Positions 33,249 to 42,659 of a DNA stretch of 64,000 nt are shown here, piece by piece. The notes beneath the pieces were generated by a model. The model was given only the letters and a program-made list of their open reading frames with translations. It was not told where the DNA came from and made no database searches. The number at the start of each line of letters is the position of its first letter. Position 1 is the first letter of the stretch. The translations under genes were made by a program, and so were the position numbers. Source of the stretch: Haloplanus sp. HW8-1 (GTDB lineage Archaea; Halobacteriota; Halobacteria; Halobacteriales; Haloferacaceae); the NCBI RefSeq assembly GCF_023703795.1, contig NZ_CP098518.1, forward strand, positions 1,426,001 to 1,490,000, read 5' to 3'.

Positions 33249-34877
33249 ATGTCAGCGGCCGAGCCGTCGGAGGGCGCCGGAGTACGGATCGACCGCGTCG
33301 CCCTCGCCGTCGTCACCCTCAGCGTCGCCGCCTTGGTCGCCCGCTTCGTCGGCCTCGACGCCCGATCCTTCCACTGGGCCGAGGCACGCGTCGGCTACTG
33401 GAGCCTCCGATTCCTCGACACCGGCGCGTTCAAGTACCGCCCCGTCGCTGGCGGCCCGTTCCTCTACGTCGTCGATCGGACCGTCTTCGCCCTCGTCGGC
33501 GCCACGGACGCCACCGCACGGGCCGTCGTCGCCCTCATCGGCGGCCTCGCGCCGCTCGTGGCGCTGCTCTTCCGCCCGCGCCTCGACGACGCCGAGACGG
33601 TCGCGCTCGCCGGCCTCCTCGCGGCGAGCCCCGTCCTGCTCTACTACGGACGCTTCCTCCGCGGGGACGTCCCGCTCGCCGTCTTCTCCCTCGTCGTCGT
33701 CGGCTGTGCGATCCGCGTTCTAGACGGAGGCGGCGCCCGCTATCGCTATCTCAGCGCCGCCGCCCTCGGCCTCGCGGGCGCCACGTCGGGATTCGTCGTC
33801 GGCTACGTGGGCTGCTGGCTGGCCGCGGCGGCGCTCACCGTCGACCAGCGACGGCTCGTCGGCGAGGGGCCGGGGGTCCGCGACCGCCTCGAACGGGCCG
33901 TCGAGCGACTGCGGGGCTCGACGCGCTCCGCCCTCGGCGCGCTCGGGATCCTTTTCGTCGTCCACCTGTTCTTCTATGCCCCCCGGACTGGCGGCTCGAT
34001 CCGGCCGTCGCTCGCGACGGTCGAGGCGGCCGTCCTCGGCGCCGCGCGGAAGTTCTATGGCGTGCGCGTCGTCGGCCGGCGCCAGGGTGGCGAGCACGAA
34101 CTCCTCCCCTACCTGAGCGCGCACGCCGAGACGCTGCTGGCGGCGTCGGGGGTCGTCCTCGCGCTCGCTCTCGTGGGCTTTCTCGTCGACCGCTACGGTC
34201 GCGGCCCGTCGCGACCGGTCGTCGCCTTCCACGCCTACTGGGCGGGCGCATCGCTGCTCGTCTTCCCCGTCATCACCGAGGAGAGCGCGGCGTGGCTCGC
34301 CGTCCACACCGTCACGCCGGCTATCGTCCCCGCGGCCGCGGCGGTCGGTCTGCTCGGCCGCTACGGTTCGCACGCGCTCGATCGAGCGGACGCGACGAGC
34401 GTCGCCGTCGCCGCCCTGATCGGCGTCGCCGTGGTCGGCCAACTCGGCGTCGCCGTCGCGGGCACCGCCTACGGGCCGACGAGCACCGAGAACCCGCTCG
34501 CCCACCACGCCCAGGCGGCCGACGACCTCGACCCCTTCGTCTCCGACGTGTCGGCCGCCATTGAGGACAACGAGGGGACGGACGTGCTGTTCTACGGTGA
34601 GACGTTCGTACCGGCGGCCGCCGACGGCGTCGATCGCCCCCCGGTGGGCGACGCGTGGGGGAACCGCCTCCCGCTGTCGTGGTATCTCGAACGGGAAGGG
34701 GCGGAGACCGACGGCGTCCGCGACGTGCGCGGACTGGAGGCGAGGACGACGACGCCGCCGGTGGTCATCGCCGACGCGAGCCAGCGATCGACCCTCGCCG
34801 CACGGCTCGATGGGTACGAGGCGAGCACGTATCGCCTGTCGCTCTGGAACCGAGAGGTCGTGGTGTTCGTCCGCTAG
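33249..34877 (+). CDS. Agl23-like/TIGR03663 membrane glycosyltransferase-fold protein
   Basis: A 542-aa protein with about ten to twelve membrane helices that resembles the haloarchaeal TIGR03663 family (flippase activity-associated Agl23), itself related to GT-C glycosyltransferases. The diagnostic N-terminal loop has [20 protein letters not shown] followed by GGPFLYVV. The acidic Glu in HWAEAR occupies the place of the catalytic acid in GT-C enzymes. A soluble C-terminal domain (about residues 420-542) ends in a beta-rich segment. A role in protein N-glycosylation or lipid-linked sugar handling is likely. It shares 4 nt with the convergent tfb gene. Confidence 0.7.
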   Translation: MSAAEPSEGAGVRIDRVALAVVTLSVAALVARFVGLDARSFHWAEARVGYWSLRFLDTGAFKYRPVAGGPFLYVVDRTVFALVGATDATARAVVALIGGLAPLVALLFRPRLDDAETVALAGLLAASPVLLYYGRFLRGDVPLAVFSLVVVGCAIRVLDGGGARYRYLSAAALGLAGATSGFVVGYVGCWLAAAALTVDQRRLVGEGPGVRDRLERAVERLRGSTRSALGALGILFVVHLFFYAPRTGGSIRPSLATVEAAVLGAARKFYGVRVVGRRQGGEHELLPYLSAHAETLLAASGVVLALALVGFLVDRYGRGPSRPVVAFHAYWAGASLLVFPVITEESAAWLAVHTVTPAIVPAAAAVGLLGRYGSHALDRADATSVAVAALIGVAVVGQLGVAVAGTAYGPTSTENPLAHHAQAADDLDPFVSDVSAAIEDNEGTDVLFYGETFVPAAADGVDRPPVGDAWGNRLPLSWYLEREGAETDGVRDVRGLEARTTTPPVVIADASQRSTLAARLDGYEASTYRLSLWNREVVVFVR

Positions 34878-35827
34878 CGGAAGCCCATCGCCTCGATCTG
34901 TTCCTGATACCGGTTACGGATGGTGACCTCGGTCACCTGGGCGACGTCGGCAACCTCGCGCTGGGTCTTTTTCTCGTTGCAGAGCAGCGAGGCGGCGTAG
35001 ATGGCCGCGGCGGCAAAGCCGGTGGGTGATTTCCCCGACAGCAAGCCCTGCTCGGCCGAGACGTCGATGATCTCCGTCGCCTTCGCCTGCACCTCCTCGC
35101 TGAGTTCGAGCGCCGAGGCAAAGCGCGGCACGAACTGCTTGGGGTCGACCGGCTTGAGTTCGAGGCCGAGTTCCTGAGAGATGTAGCGGTAAGTCCGGCC
35201 GATCTCCTTTTGCGGGACGCGGGACACCTCAGCCACCTCGTCCAGCGATCGGGGAATACCCTCCTGACGACAGGCGGCGTAGAGGGCGGCGGTGGCGACG
35301 CCTTCGATCGAGCGTCCGCGGATGAGGTCCTCGTTGAGCGCGCGCCGATAGATCACCGACGCCACTTCCCTGACCGAGCGAGGGACGCCCAGCGCCGAGG
35401 CCATGCGATCGATCTCGGAAAGCGCGAACTGCAGGTTGCGCTCGCCCGCGTCCTTGGTTCGGATCCGCTCTTGCCACTTCCGCAACCGATGCATCTGCGA
35501 GCGCTTCTCCGAGGAGAGCGACCGGCCGTAGGCGTCCTTGTCCTTCCAGTCGATCGTCGTCGTCAGCCCGCGGTCGTGCATCGTCTCGGTAATCGGGGCG
35601 CCAACCCGGGATTTGCTCTGGCGCTCCGAGTGGTTGAACGCCCGCCACTCCGGCCCGCGATCGATCTGCCGTTCGTCGATGACGAGTCCACAGTCGTCAC
35701 AGACGAGTTCCCCCTGATCGGCGTCCGTGACGATGTTGTCGGATCCACACTCGGGACAGTCAACGGATTCGTCCGCTTCCTGTTCCGTTTCCTGGCTCCG
35801 CTGGCGTTGACGGCTCGGACGTTCCAT
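34874..35827 (-). CDS. tfb: transcription initiation factor TFB (TFIIB)
   Basis: Archaeal transcription factor B, 317 aa, which bridges TBP, the BRE element and RNA polymerase. The N-terminal zinc ribbon is complete (Cys24, Cys27, Cys43 and Cys46 in CPECG...CDDCG). The B-finger region ([22 protein letters not shown]) and the two cyclin-like repeats (about 120-215 and 220-310) follow, the second with the [19 protein letters not shown] recognition segment. Haloarchaea carry several TFB paralogues, so this may be one of a set. A strong TATA box lies about 28 nt before the start. Confidence 0.95.
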   Translation of the reverse strand: MERPSRQRQRSQETEQEADESVDCPECGSDNIVTDADQGELVCDDCGLVIDERQIDRGPEWRAFNHSERQSKSRVGAPITETMHDRGLTTTIDWKDKDAYGRSLSSEKRSQMHRLRKWQERIRTKDAGERNLQFALSEIDRMASALGVPRSVREVASVIYRRALNEDLIRGRSIEGVATAALYAACRQEGIPRSLDEVAEVSRVPQKEIGRTYRYISQELGLELKPVDPKQFVPRFASALELSEEVQAKATEIIDVSAEQGLLSGKSPTGFAAAAIYAASLLCNEKKTQREVADVAQVTEVTIRNRYQEQIEAMGFR

Positions 35828-35849
35828 TATAAGTGGCGTGGCGAAGCTC

Positions 35850-35860
35850 TTATTTAAATC
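35850..35860 (-). promoter_or_regulatory. TATA box of tfb
   Basis: On the minus strand GATTTAAATAA is an excellent archaeal TATA box centred about 28 nt before the ATG at 35827, so the mRNA should be leaderless. Confidence 0.65.
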
Positions 35861-35946
35861 TTTGGTGGGGTGGTCACTCGGGACGTCGATTCGGAGACGG
35901 CACCGGGATCATCCGGAGCGGAGCGCCCGGGGACCGAACCGTAACG

Positions 35947-36348
35947 CTATCCTTCCGCCCGCTGACCCGCGTCGGTCGACTCGTATTTGTCTTCGAACTC
36001 CCGGATGAGTTGGCCCATCTTGGCGTACCAGTCGTTAAGCATCCGCTGCATGTCGTCGGCGATCTTGGAGGGGTCCGTCGGTGAATAGACGTGATAGTAA
36101 CCGCCTTGGTCGTAGTTGACCTGCTCTTTCCCGATGAATCCCGTCTGAAGCAGTCGCTGGACGGCGCGGTAGGCCGTGGATCGCTCCCGGTCCACCGCCT
36201 CGGCGATCTCGTCGACAGTCAGTGGCTCCTCGGCGTCGACGAGGGCCTGAAAGCACGCCTTGTCTAGCTGTTTGAGCCCGTGAAAACACTCCAGAAGCCC
36301 CTCACACTCCATATCCTGCTGGAGTTGTTCGGACATCGAATCCGGCAT
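35947..36348 (-). CDS. TrmB-like winged-helix regulator
   Basis: A 133-aa HTH protein with a conserved winged helix: LKQLDKACFQALVDAEEPLTVDEIAEAVDRERSTAYRAVQRLLQTG (about 26-71), then a basic wing FIGKEQVNYDQGGYYHVY and a C-terminal helix with a RMLNDWYAKMGQLI motif likely to dimerise. It resembles the DNA-binding part of TrmB-type sugar regulators but has no sensor domain. This compact form is widespread in haloarchaea. The target genes are unknown. A TTTTTAAC box about 31 nt upstream supports the ATG at 36348. Confidence 0.75.
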   Translation of the reverse strand: MPDSMSEQLQQDMECEGLLECFHGLKQLDKACFQALVDAEEPLTVDEIAEAVDRERSTAYRAVQRLLQTGFIGKEQVNYDQGGYYHVYSPTDPSKIADDMQRMLNDWYAKMGQLIREFEDKYESTDAGQRAEG

Positions 36349-36525
36349 TGGTATCCGTCGGTAGTAGCCGCCGGTTAGTTAAAAACTTGTGAGATTCTGG
36401 TACAATTTTGCCCGCTCACGTGGGTTCGGTCGGTGAACGACGTCGTGGGCGACGGGCGTCCGGGTTCGGCGGGCCGAGAGCGAAACGAACGCCGCCGCGT
36501 GTCCGGGTCCCCGGTGAGACAGCCG

Positions 36526-36735
36526 TCAGGCCGTCGCCCAGTCGTAGATCCGTCTCGGCGGACAGAATCCTGTGACGCTACTCTGGAGTAGGTTCACGCC
36601 GGCGAACGCGTCCACGAGGAAAAACCACTCGTTGACGAACCAACCGAGGACGACCCCGAGCAACACGACGGTTCCTGCAATCCCCCGCACGAACCGTTCT
36701 GCGGCGGGATCGCATTCTTTTGTAGTATTCACCAT
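36526..36735 (-). CDS. DUF2892-like small membrane protein
   Basis: A 69-aa protein with two hydrophobic segments (VRGIAGTVVLLGVVLGWF and WFFLVDAFAGVNLLQSSV) and a C-terminal FCPPRRIYDW. This matches the DUF2892/YgaP-like inner-membrane protein pattern (GxNLLQSxxTGFCPxxxIL), often seen as a partner of rhodanese or thiol proteins. The ATG at 36735 is chosen; a TTG three codons upstream exists. It stands alone, with no rhodanese gene adjacent. Confidence 0.7.
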   Translation of the reverse strand: MVNTTKECDPAAERFVRGIAGTVVLLGVVLGWFVNEWFFLVDAFAGVNLLQSSVTGFCPPRRIYDWATA

Positions 36736-36852
36736 ATAGTACAATACTAATCGGGCGACATAACTCTTTTCGTGGCAATCGGCGGTCCGATCCGTCGCCG
36801 GGAGCGGGAGCCGACCCCGGACGTCGACCCGCTCGCCGGCCAGGACGATCGG

Positions 36853-38031
36853 CTAGCGGTCGCCGAGTCCGGCGGCGGTGACCTCGAAGCGGGCGCCGCC
36901 GGCGTCGCTCTCGACGACGGTGATCGACCAGTCGTGAGCGTCGACGATCTCCGCGACGATGTCGAGGCCGAAGCCGGTGCCGTCGTCCGCAGTCGAGTAG
37001 CCGACCTCGAAGATCTCGTCGCGCTCCCCGTCGGGGATCCCGGGGCCGTCGTCCGCGACGTAGAACCCGTCCTCGACGTGGCCGACCGTGATCGTCACGC
37101 CGTCGGCGACCCCCCCGCTCTCGTCCGCGTCGTCGGCCTCCGGCCGACTGCCCGTGGAGCCATGCTCCACGCTGTCCTCGAGAGCCTGCAACCGAGGGCT
37201 CGTCGAACCGTGTTCGACACTGTTCCGAAACAGGTTCTCGAACAGTTGTGTCAGCCGGCTGGGATCGGCCGCGACGGTGCCCGCGACGTCGACGTGGAGG
37301 TCGCTCTCCGGTGCCTCGACGTTGTCCCAGGCCGCCCGAACCAGATCGGCGAGGTCGACCGACTCGACCTCGTCGACGGAGCGACCGTCACGTGCGAGAT
37401 CGAGTAGGTCGTCGACGAGCACCTCCATCCGGCCGAGCGCGTCGATGGCCTCGTCGATATGTTCCGTCGAGACGTCCGTCCCCTCACGCTCCCCGGCCTC
37501 GTGCGACAGCCGCCCTTGGGCGACGTTCAGCGGGTTGCGGAGGTCGTGCGAGACGATGCTCGCAAAACGTTCGAGCCGCTCGTTTTGCCGTTTCAGCCGT
37601 CGTTCCTGTCGGTGTCGCTCCAGCGCGTGCCGGATCGCCCGTTCGAGTAGCGCCCCGTCGAGGTTGTCCTTCAGGAGGTAGTCCTGGGCGCCCTCCTGGA
37701 TCGCTCGGAGCGCCGTCTCGTCGTCCGTGAGTCCAGTCAGTACCACGACCGGGAGCAACGGAACGTCGTCGCGTGACGCCATCCGTTCTTCCAGCCGTTC
37801 CAGCGTCTCGATGCCGCGGCTGTCCGCGAGGCCGAGATCGAGGAGAACGAGGTCGAAATCGCCCCCGGCGAGTCGATCCACGGCCGCCGTGAGGGACTCG
37901 ACGTGTGTCAGGTTCGGCGGATCGAAAACGGTACTGGTGTCGGTCCGCAGATGATGGCGGATCAGGCGCGCGTCGCCGTCGTTGTCCTCGACGAGGAGTA
38001 CGTCCAGTTCGTCCGCTGGTTCCCTCGGCAT
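36853..38031 (-). CDS. response-regulator/histidine-kinase hybrid
   Basis: A 392-aa signalling protein with REC domain first (about 8-125; acceptor Asp in LVLLDLGLADS, Lys in YLLKDNL), then a HisKA dimerisation domain with phospho-acceptor His in IVSHDLRNPLNVAQ, and a HATPase_c domain with an N box (NLFRNSVEHG), G1 box (VADDGPGIP) and G2 box (GTGFGLDI). A repeat insertion (SVEHGSTSPRLQALEDSVEHGSTGSR, cited by ends) sits inside the N-box loop. It is the last gene of a three-gene operon, one base after the response regulator gene. Confidence 0.88.
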   Translation of the reverse strand: MPREPADELDVLLVEDNDGDARLIRHHLRTDTSTVFDPPNLTHVESLTAAVDRLAGGDFDLVLLDLGLADSRGIETLERLEERMASRDDVPLLPVVVLTGLTDDETALRAIQEGAQDYLLKDNLDGALLERAIRHALERHRQERRLKRQNERLERFASIVSHDLRNPLNVAQGRLSHEAGEREGTDVSTEHIDEAIDALGRMEVLVDDLLDLARDGRSVDEVESVDLADLVRAAWDNVEAPESDLHVDVAGTVAADPSRLTQLFENLFRNSVEHGSTSPRLQALEDSVEHGSTGSRPEADDADESGGVADGVTITVGHVEDGFYVADDGPGIPDGERDEIFEVGYSTADDGTGFGLDIVAEIVDAHDWSITVVESDAGGARFEVTAAGLGDR

Positions 38032-38032
38032 C

Positions 38033-38470
38033 TCACTCGGGCGGGAGTTTGACGACCTGAAGCCAGAACTCCTCGAGGGTGCTGACCACGTCGATGAAGC
38101 CGTCGAAGTCGACGGGTTTGGTCAGGTAGGCGTTCGCGTGTCGCTCGTAGGATTTGATGACGTCCTCTTCTGCCTCCGAACTGGTCAGGACGACCACCGG
38201 AATGCGTTTGAGATCCTCGCTCCCCTTGATCTCCTCGAGGACCTCCCGGCCGTCCTTCCGGGGCATGTTCAGATCCAGCAAGACGAGATCCGGCCGCGGC
38301 GTCTCCGTGTACGGGCCCTCGCCACGCAGGAACTGCATCGTCTCGACTCCGTCGTTGACGACGTGGAGGTTGTTCGCCAGTCGTCCCTTCTCCAGGGCCT
38401 TCCGAGTCAGCTTGACGTCGCCGGGGTTGTCCTCCGCGAGGAGGATCTCGACGGGTTCACGCTCCGACAT
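38033..38470 (-). CDS. single-domain response regulator (Rcp1-like)
   Basis: A 145-aa stand-alone receiver domain: acidic pocket in [10 protein letters not shown], phospho-acceptor Asp in [17 protein letters not shown], switch Thr/Ser in [12 protein letters not shown], and Lys in [10 protein letters not shown]. The [16 protein letters not shown] form and a C-terminal helix ([11 protein letters not shown]) are typical of the Rcp1/CheY-like regulators that pair with phytochrome-like kinases. It has no output domain, so it presumably relays phosphate between the two flanking kinases of its operon (3 nt and 1 nt spacing). Confidence 0.9.
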   Translation of the reverse strand: MSEREPVEILLAEDNPGDVKLTRKALEKGRLANNLHVVNDGVETMQFLRGEGPYTETPRPDLVLLDLNMPRKDGREVLEEIKGSEDLKRIPVVVLTSSEAEEDVIKSYERHANAYLTKPVDFDGFIDVVSTLEEFWLQVVKLPPE

Positions 38471-38473
38471 ACG

Positions 38474-39985
38474 TCAGGCCTTCTGACCGCTCGGGTTTGA
38501 CTGTTGCGACGAGGGGTTCGGAAATTTGGCGTAGAAAGTGGTCCCCTCGCCGTCGTCCGACTCGATCCAGATCTCCCCCTCGTGACGGTTGACGATCCGT
38601 TGGCAGATGGCCAGCCCGATGCCGGTCCCGTCGTCGTCGCGGCTGGACTGCTCGAAGAGTTCGAACACCCGCTCTTGGTGGTCCAGCGGGATACCGGGGC
38701 CGTTGTCGGCGACCGAGAGCACGACTCCGTCGCCCCGGTTCTCGCCGTCGACGTGTACCGTCGGCGGGCCGTCGTCGCCGGCGTGTTCCACGGCGTTCGA
38801 GACGAGGTTCTGGAGGAGTTGTCGGAGCTGGTTCTCGTCGGCGAAGACCGTCGGCAAGTCCCCCGACGTGACCTCCGCGTCGGTCTCCGCGATGAGGAGT
38901 TCGAGGTCCCTCAACACCCGGTCCAGGACGGCATCGGTGTCGATCTCCTCGAACTCCTCTCCCTGCGTATGGACGCGGGAGTACCGGAGGAGGTCGTCGA
39001 TCATGGCCTGCATCCGCCGAGCGCCGTCGACGGCGAACTCGATGTACTCGTCGGCCTCGTCGTCGAGTTCGTCGCCGTACTCCGAGGCGAGTAGATCCAC
39101 GTAACTGGACACCATCCGTAGCGGCTCCTGGAGGTCGTGGGAGGCGACGTAGGCGAACTGCTGGAGCTGTTCGTTGGAGCGTTCGAGTTGATCGACCGTC
39201 CGCTCCAGTTCCGCCTCCGCCTTCTGGATGTCAGTCACGTCCTGGAAGATGGCGTAACTCCGCGAATCGTCGGTCCGCTCGGTCCCGAACGGCACCAGTT
39301 CGACCACGAAGTGTTTCTGCCCCTCCTCGGTTCGGATCGTCGTCTCCGTCGTGAACCGCTCCCCGGAGATGGTACGCTCTCGGAGCGTCTCGAGCGTCCC
39401 CTCGCCGAGTTGCGGGAGCGTCTCGGAGAGAGCCTTCCCGGTCGCCGCGCCGAACAGCGACTCGAACGTCGGGTTCGCCGACTCGGTGACGAGGCGTTCC
39501 CCGTGACTGCGAAGCCCCACGATTCCAGAGGGGTCGTTCTCGAACAGGGACTGGAAGCGTTCCTTCTCGCGCCGGCTCCGGTCGCGGGCCTGCTCGACGG
39601 TCGCGGTCCGCTGGCCGACGAGCAGCCCCGCCGCCGCGCCGACGACCATCGTCTGCAGGACGATGATCGCGGGTTTCAGCTCGTTTTGTGCGACCTGGAT
39701 GCCGACGACCCAAGCCGTCAACCCGCCCATCGTCACGACGCCCGCGACGGTCCATTTCGTCACCAGACCGAGGAACGCGTCGTCGTACTCGGGGCCACGG
39801 AGCTTCCACACCGTGTAGAACACCAGCAGGAGGAGCGCGAACGGGAGTGCGTTCTCGATCATCGTGGAGGCGAGGGTGTTCCCCTGGACGGCCCAGTCCT
39901 CGTACACGTCGAACACCAGCACACCGGTCAGCGCCAGTCCGATGCCGGACAACACGCCCAGTGAGATTCGCCGGTCCAGTTGCAT
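38474..39985 (-). CDS. membrane PAS histidine kinase
   Basis: A 503-aa sensor kinase. About four hydrophobic helices (residues 8-125) form a membrane domain, followed by a short coiled-coil linker (TVEQARDRSRREKERFQ), a PAS domain (about 140-255), a HisKA domain with His in YVASHDLQEPLRMVSSYVDL, and a HATPase_c domain with NLVSNAVEHA, VADNGPGIP and GTGIGLAI. It is first in the operon with the Rcp1-like regulator and the REC-kinase. The sensed signal is unknown; PAS and membrane domains leave light, redox or small molecules open. Confidence 0.9.
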   Translation of the reverse strand: MQLDRRISLGVLSGIGLALTGVLVFDVYEDWAVQGNTLASTMIENALPFALLLLVFYTVWKLRGPEYDDAFLGLVTKWTVAGVVTMGGLTAWVVGIQVAQNELKPAIIVLQTMVVGAAAGLLVGQRTATVEQARDRSRREKERFQSLFENDPSGIVGLRSHGERLVTESANPTFESLFGAATGKALSETLPQLGEGTLETLRERTISGERFTTETTIRTEEGQKHFVVELVPFGTERTDDSRSYAIFQDVTDIQKAEAELERTVDQLERSNEQLQQFAYVASHDLQEPLRMVSSYVDLLASEYGDELDDEADEYIEFAVDGARRMQAMIDDLLRYSRVHTQGEEFEEIDTDAVLDRVLRDLELLIAETDAEVTSGDLPTVFADENQLRQLLQNLVSNAVEHAGDDGPPTVHVDGENRGDGVVLSVADNGPGIPLDHQERVFELFEQSSRDDDGTGIGLAICQRIVNRHEGEIWIESDDGEGTTFYAKFPNPSSQQSNPSGQKA

Positions 39986-40128
39986 TGGTCCACTCTGTGG
40001 GGACGGGGACTTAGCCCTTTGTCGGTCCCGTTTTCAGGGCTGGTAATCGCAGGGATGCGTATTTGTCGGTCGGGTCCTCAGGCAGCGCGAGTCATGTCGA
40101 ACCGACCGCAGTGTGCGATCAGGATAGC

Positions 40129-41910
40129 ATGAGCGCACCCGACGAGCCGTTTCACGTGCTGCACGTGGACGACGACCCGGCCGTCCTCGATCTCACGTCG
40201 GCGTTTCTCGACCGGGAGGTCGACTGGTCGATCACGACCGAGGCCGAACCGTCCCCCGAGGCGGCGCTGACCCGGGTCGTCGACGGCGAGGTCGACTGTA
40301 TCATCAGCGATTACGATATGCCCGGGATGAACGGGCTGGACGTCTTCGAGGCTGTCCGGGATCGCGGCGTCGAGGTCCCGTTCATCCTGTATACGGGGAA
40401 AGGAAGCGAGGAGATCGCCAGCCAGGCGCTCAACGCCGGCGTCACCGGCTACTTACAGAAGGGCGGTCCGGACCAGCAGCGTCGCCTCGCCAACCGCGTC
40501 CAGCATGTTCTCGACGACCGCCGGACGCAGGCGGTCGCCGATCGCTACTCGACCGTCCTCGAAGCCCTCGGCTATCCCATCTACGTCGTCGACGATGAGG
40601 GTCGCTTCGACTTCGTCAACGAGGAGTTCGCGGCGCTTACGGGGTACGACCGCTCGACGATCATCGGCAGTCGGCCGTCGCTGATCAAGGACGACGCCGC
40701 CGTCGACAGGGCCGAGTCCGAACTCGGCACGATCCTCTCCAGCGATGGGCCGGATATCAGTCGGTTCTCCGTAGGCATCGTCCCCAAGGACGGCGAGCCG
40801 ATCCGGTGTCGGGATCACATGGCCGCCCTGCCTTACGACGGGGAATGTTTCGAGGGCAGCGTCGGCATCCTCCGGGACGTCTCCACCGAGCGCCGACGGG
40901 AGCGCGAACTCGAACACAAGACCCGCGCGATGGACGAGGCGCCGATCGGGATCACGATGGTCGACCCGTCTCGGTCGGACGATCCGATGACCTACGTCAA
41001 CGACCGCTTCGTCGAGCTGACGGGGTACGAACGCGACGAGTCGATCGGTCGCAACTGCCGGTTCCTCCAGGGCGAGGAGACGTGTCCGGAGCGCGTCCGG
41101 ACGCTCCGCGAGGCCATCGACACCGGAGAACCGACCTCGGTCACCCTCCGGAACTACCGCGCGAACGGCGAGATGTTCTGGAACCGAGTCAGCATCGCCC
41201 CCATCCGCGACGAACACGGCGAGATCATCCGCTGGGTCGGGTTTCAGGAGGACGTGACCGAGGACAAGAACCACCAACTGGAGCTGAAACGGCAGAACGC
41301 CCGTCTGGAGCGGTTGGCGAGCGTCCTCTCGCACGACCTCCGCAATCCGCTGACCGTCGCCCAAGGCGAACTCGAACTCGCCCGCCTCGCGGATGGGACC
41401 GGCGAAGAGCACCTCGACGCGGTCGTGGACGCCCACGGACGGATCGAGGGCATCGTCGAGGACCTGCTGGAACTGGTTCGTGGACCCGACGGGGAACTGG
41501 TGCCCGAACTGTTGTCGCTCGGTCGGATGGCCAACCGGTGCTGGGAGGGCCTTGACGACCGGAACGCGACGCTGCGGGTCGAGACGGATCGGACGCTCCG
41601 AGCCGACCCGCGTCGCTTCCAGCGACTCCTCACGAACCTCCTCGGCAACGCAGTCGATCACGGCGGCGACGCGGTCACGGTCACGGTCGGGACGACCGAC
41701 GGCGGATTCTACGTCGCGGACGACGGCCCCGGGATCCCCGACAGGGAGCGCGAACGGGTGTTCGACGTCGGCTACTCGACCGCGGACGACGGCACCGGCT
41801 TCGGCCTCGACATCGTCCGGGAGTTCGCCGAGGATCACGGGTGGACGGTCACGATCAGCGAGAGCGACGCCGGCGGCGCCCGCTTCGAGATCACCGGCAT
41901 CGAGGAGTAG
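40129..41910 (+). CDS. REC-PAS-PAS histidine kinase
   Basis: A 593-aa hybrid kinase. The REC domain (about 6-122) has the acceptor Asp in CIISDYDMPGMNGL and Lys in GYLQKGGP. Two PAS domains follow (about 140-255 and 265-395). The second ends in the GRNCRFLQGEET and NYRANGEMFWNRVSIAPIRDE segments, the pattern of LOV/BAT-type PAS domains, including NCRFLQG. It closes with HisKA (VLSHDLRNPLTVAQGELEL) and HATPase_c (NLLGNAVDHGG, VADDGPGIP, GTGFGLDI). The NCRFLQG segment suggests possible flavin photochemistry, as in LOV domains. It is divergent from the three-gene signalling operon. Confidence 0.88.
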   Translation: MSAPDEPFHVLHVDDDPAVLDLTSAFLDREVDWSITTEAEPSPEAALTRVVDGEVDCIISDYDMPGMNGLDVFEAVRDRGVEVPFILYTGKGSEEIASQALNAGVTGYLQKGGPDQQRRLANRVQHVLDDRRTQAVADRYSTVLEALGYPIYVVDDEGRFDFVNEEFAALTGYDRSTIIGSRPSLIKDDAAVDRAESELGTILSSDGPDISRFSVGIVPKDGEPIRCRDHMAALPYDGECFEGSVGILRDVSTERRRERELEHKTRAMDEAPIGITMVDPSRSDDPMTYVNDRFVELTGYERDESIGRNCRFLQGEETCPERVRTLREAIDTGEPTSVTLRNYRANGEMFWNRVSIAPIRDEHGEIIRWVGFQEDVTEDKNHQLELKRQNARLERLASVLSHDLRNPLTVAQGELELARLADGTGEEHLDAVVDAHGRIEGIVEDLLELVRGPDGELVPELLSLGRMANRCWEGLDDRNATLRVETDRTLRADPRRFQRLLTNLLGNAVDHGGDAVTVTVGTTDGGFYVADDGPGIPDRERERVFDVGYSTADDGTGFGLDIVREFAEDHGWTVTISESDAGGARFEITGIEE

Positions 41911-41945
41911 GTGGGCCGACCGGCCCGATGGGTCGACCCGGCGTC

Positions 41946-42659
41946 TCAGACGCCGAACCGTCGCAGGCCGTACTTTTCGGCGTCGACGCCGTCGAGGGAT
42001 CGGCCGCTGTACGCGACCCGTCCGTCGTCGAGAACGACGAACGAATCGCCGACGGCCGAGGCGAATCCCGGGTAATGCGTGGAGACGACGAAGGTGATCC
42101 CCTCGTCGACGAGACCACGGATCAACTCGACGAGCGCGCGCGTTCCGTCGCCGTCGAGGCCGGCCGTCGGCTCGTCCAGCACGACGTAGTCGGGATCCAT
42201 GGCCAGCACGCCCGCGAGGGCGACCCGCTTTCGCTCGCCGTTGCTCAGCCGGCTACAGAGTCGCCGCTCGTAGCCGTCGAGGCCGACCCGCGAGAGCGCC
42301 CGTGTCACGACCTCGTCGGCCGAATCGTCGGCGGCGTTGCGCGGGCCGAAGGCGACGTCCTGCTCGACGGTCGGAGCGACGAGTTGATCGCCCGGCCGCT
42401 GGAAGACGAACCCAACGCGGCGCCGAACGGCTTTCAGCGCGTCGCTGTCGTAGGTCAGGCGCTCGCCGCCGACGGAGACGTATCCGCCGTCGGGTTCCAG
42501 CAGGCCGTTGAACTGCTTGAGCAGGCTCGACTTCCCGGCGCCGTTGCGCCCGAGGAGAACGGTCACCGCCGCCGACGACGCGGTGACGTCCACGCCGCGG
42601 AGCACGGGTCGTTCCCCGTAGCTGAACCGGAGGTCGACGGTTTCGATCACGTGAGCCAC
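41946..42659 (-). CDS. cbiO: ECF cobalt transporter ATPase CbiO
   Basis: ATP-binding subunit of the energy-coupling-factor cobalt importer, 237 aa. Walker A is GRNGAGKSS, the Q-loop is GFVFQRPGDQL (the FQxPxDQL form is typical of ECF ATPases), the signature is LSNGERKRVAL, Walker B is YVVLDEPTAGLD, and the switch His is in VVSTHY. The start is a GTG that overlaps the end of cbiQ by 13 nt. As the last gene of the leftward cbiM-N-Q-O operon, it would drive Co2+ uptake for the neighbouring cobalamin pathway. Confidence 0.95.
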   Translation of the reverse strand: MAHVIETVDLRFSYGERPVLRGVDVTASSAAVTVLLGRNGAGKSSLLKQFNGLLEPDGGYVSVGGERLTYDSDALKAVRRRVGFVFQRPGDQLVAPTVEQDVAFGPRNAADDSADEVVTRALSRVGLDGYERRLCSRLSNGERKRVALAGVLAMDPDYVVLDEPTAGLDGDGTRALVELIRGLVDEGITFVVSTHYPGFASAVGDSFVVLDDGRVAYSGRSLDGVDAEKYGLRRFGV

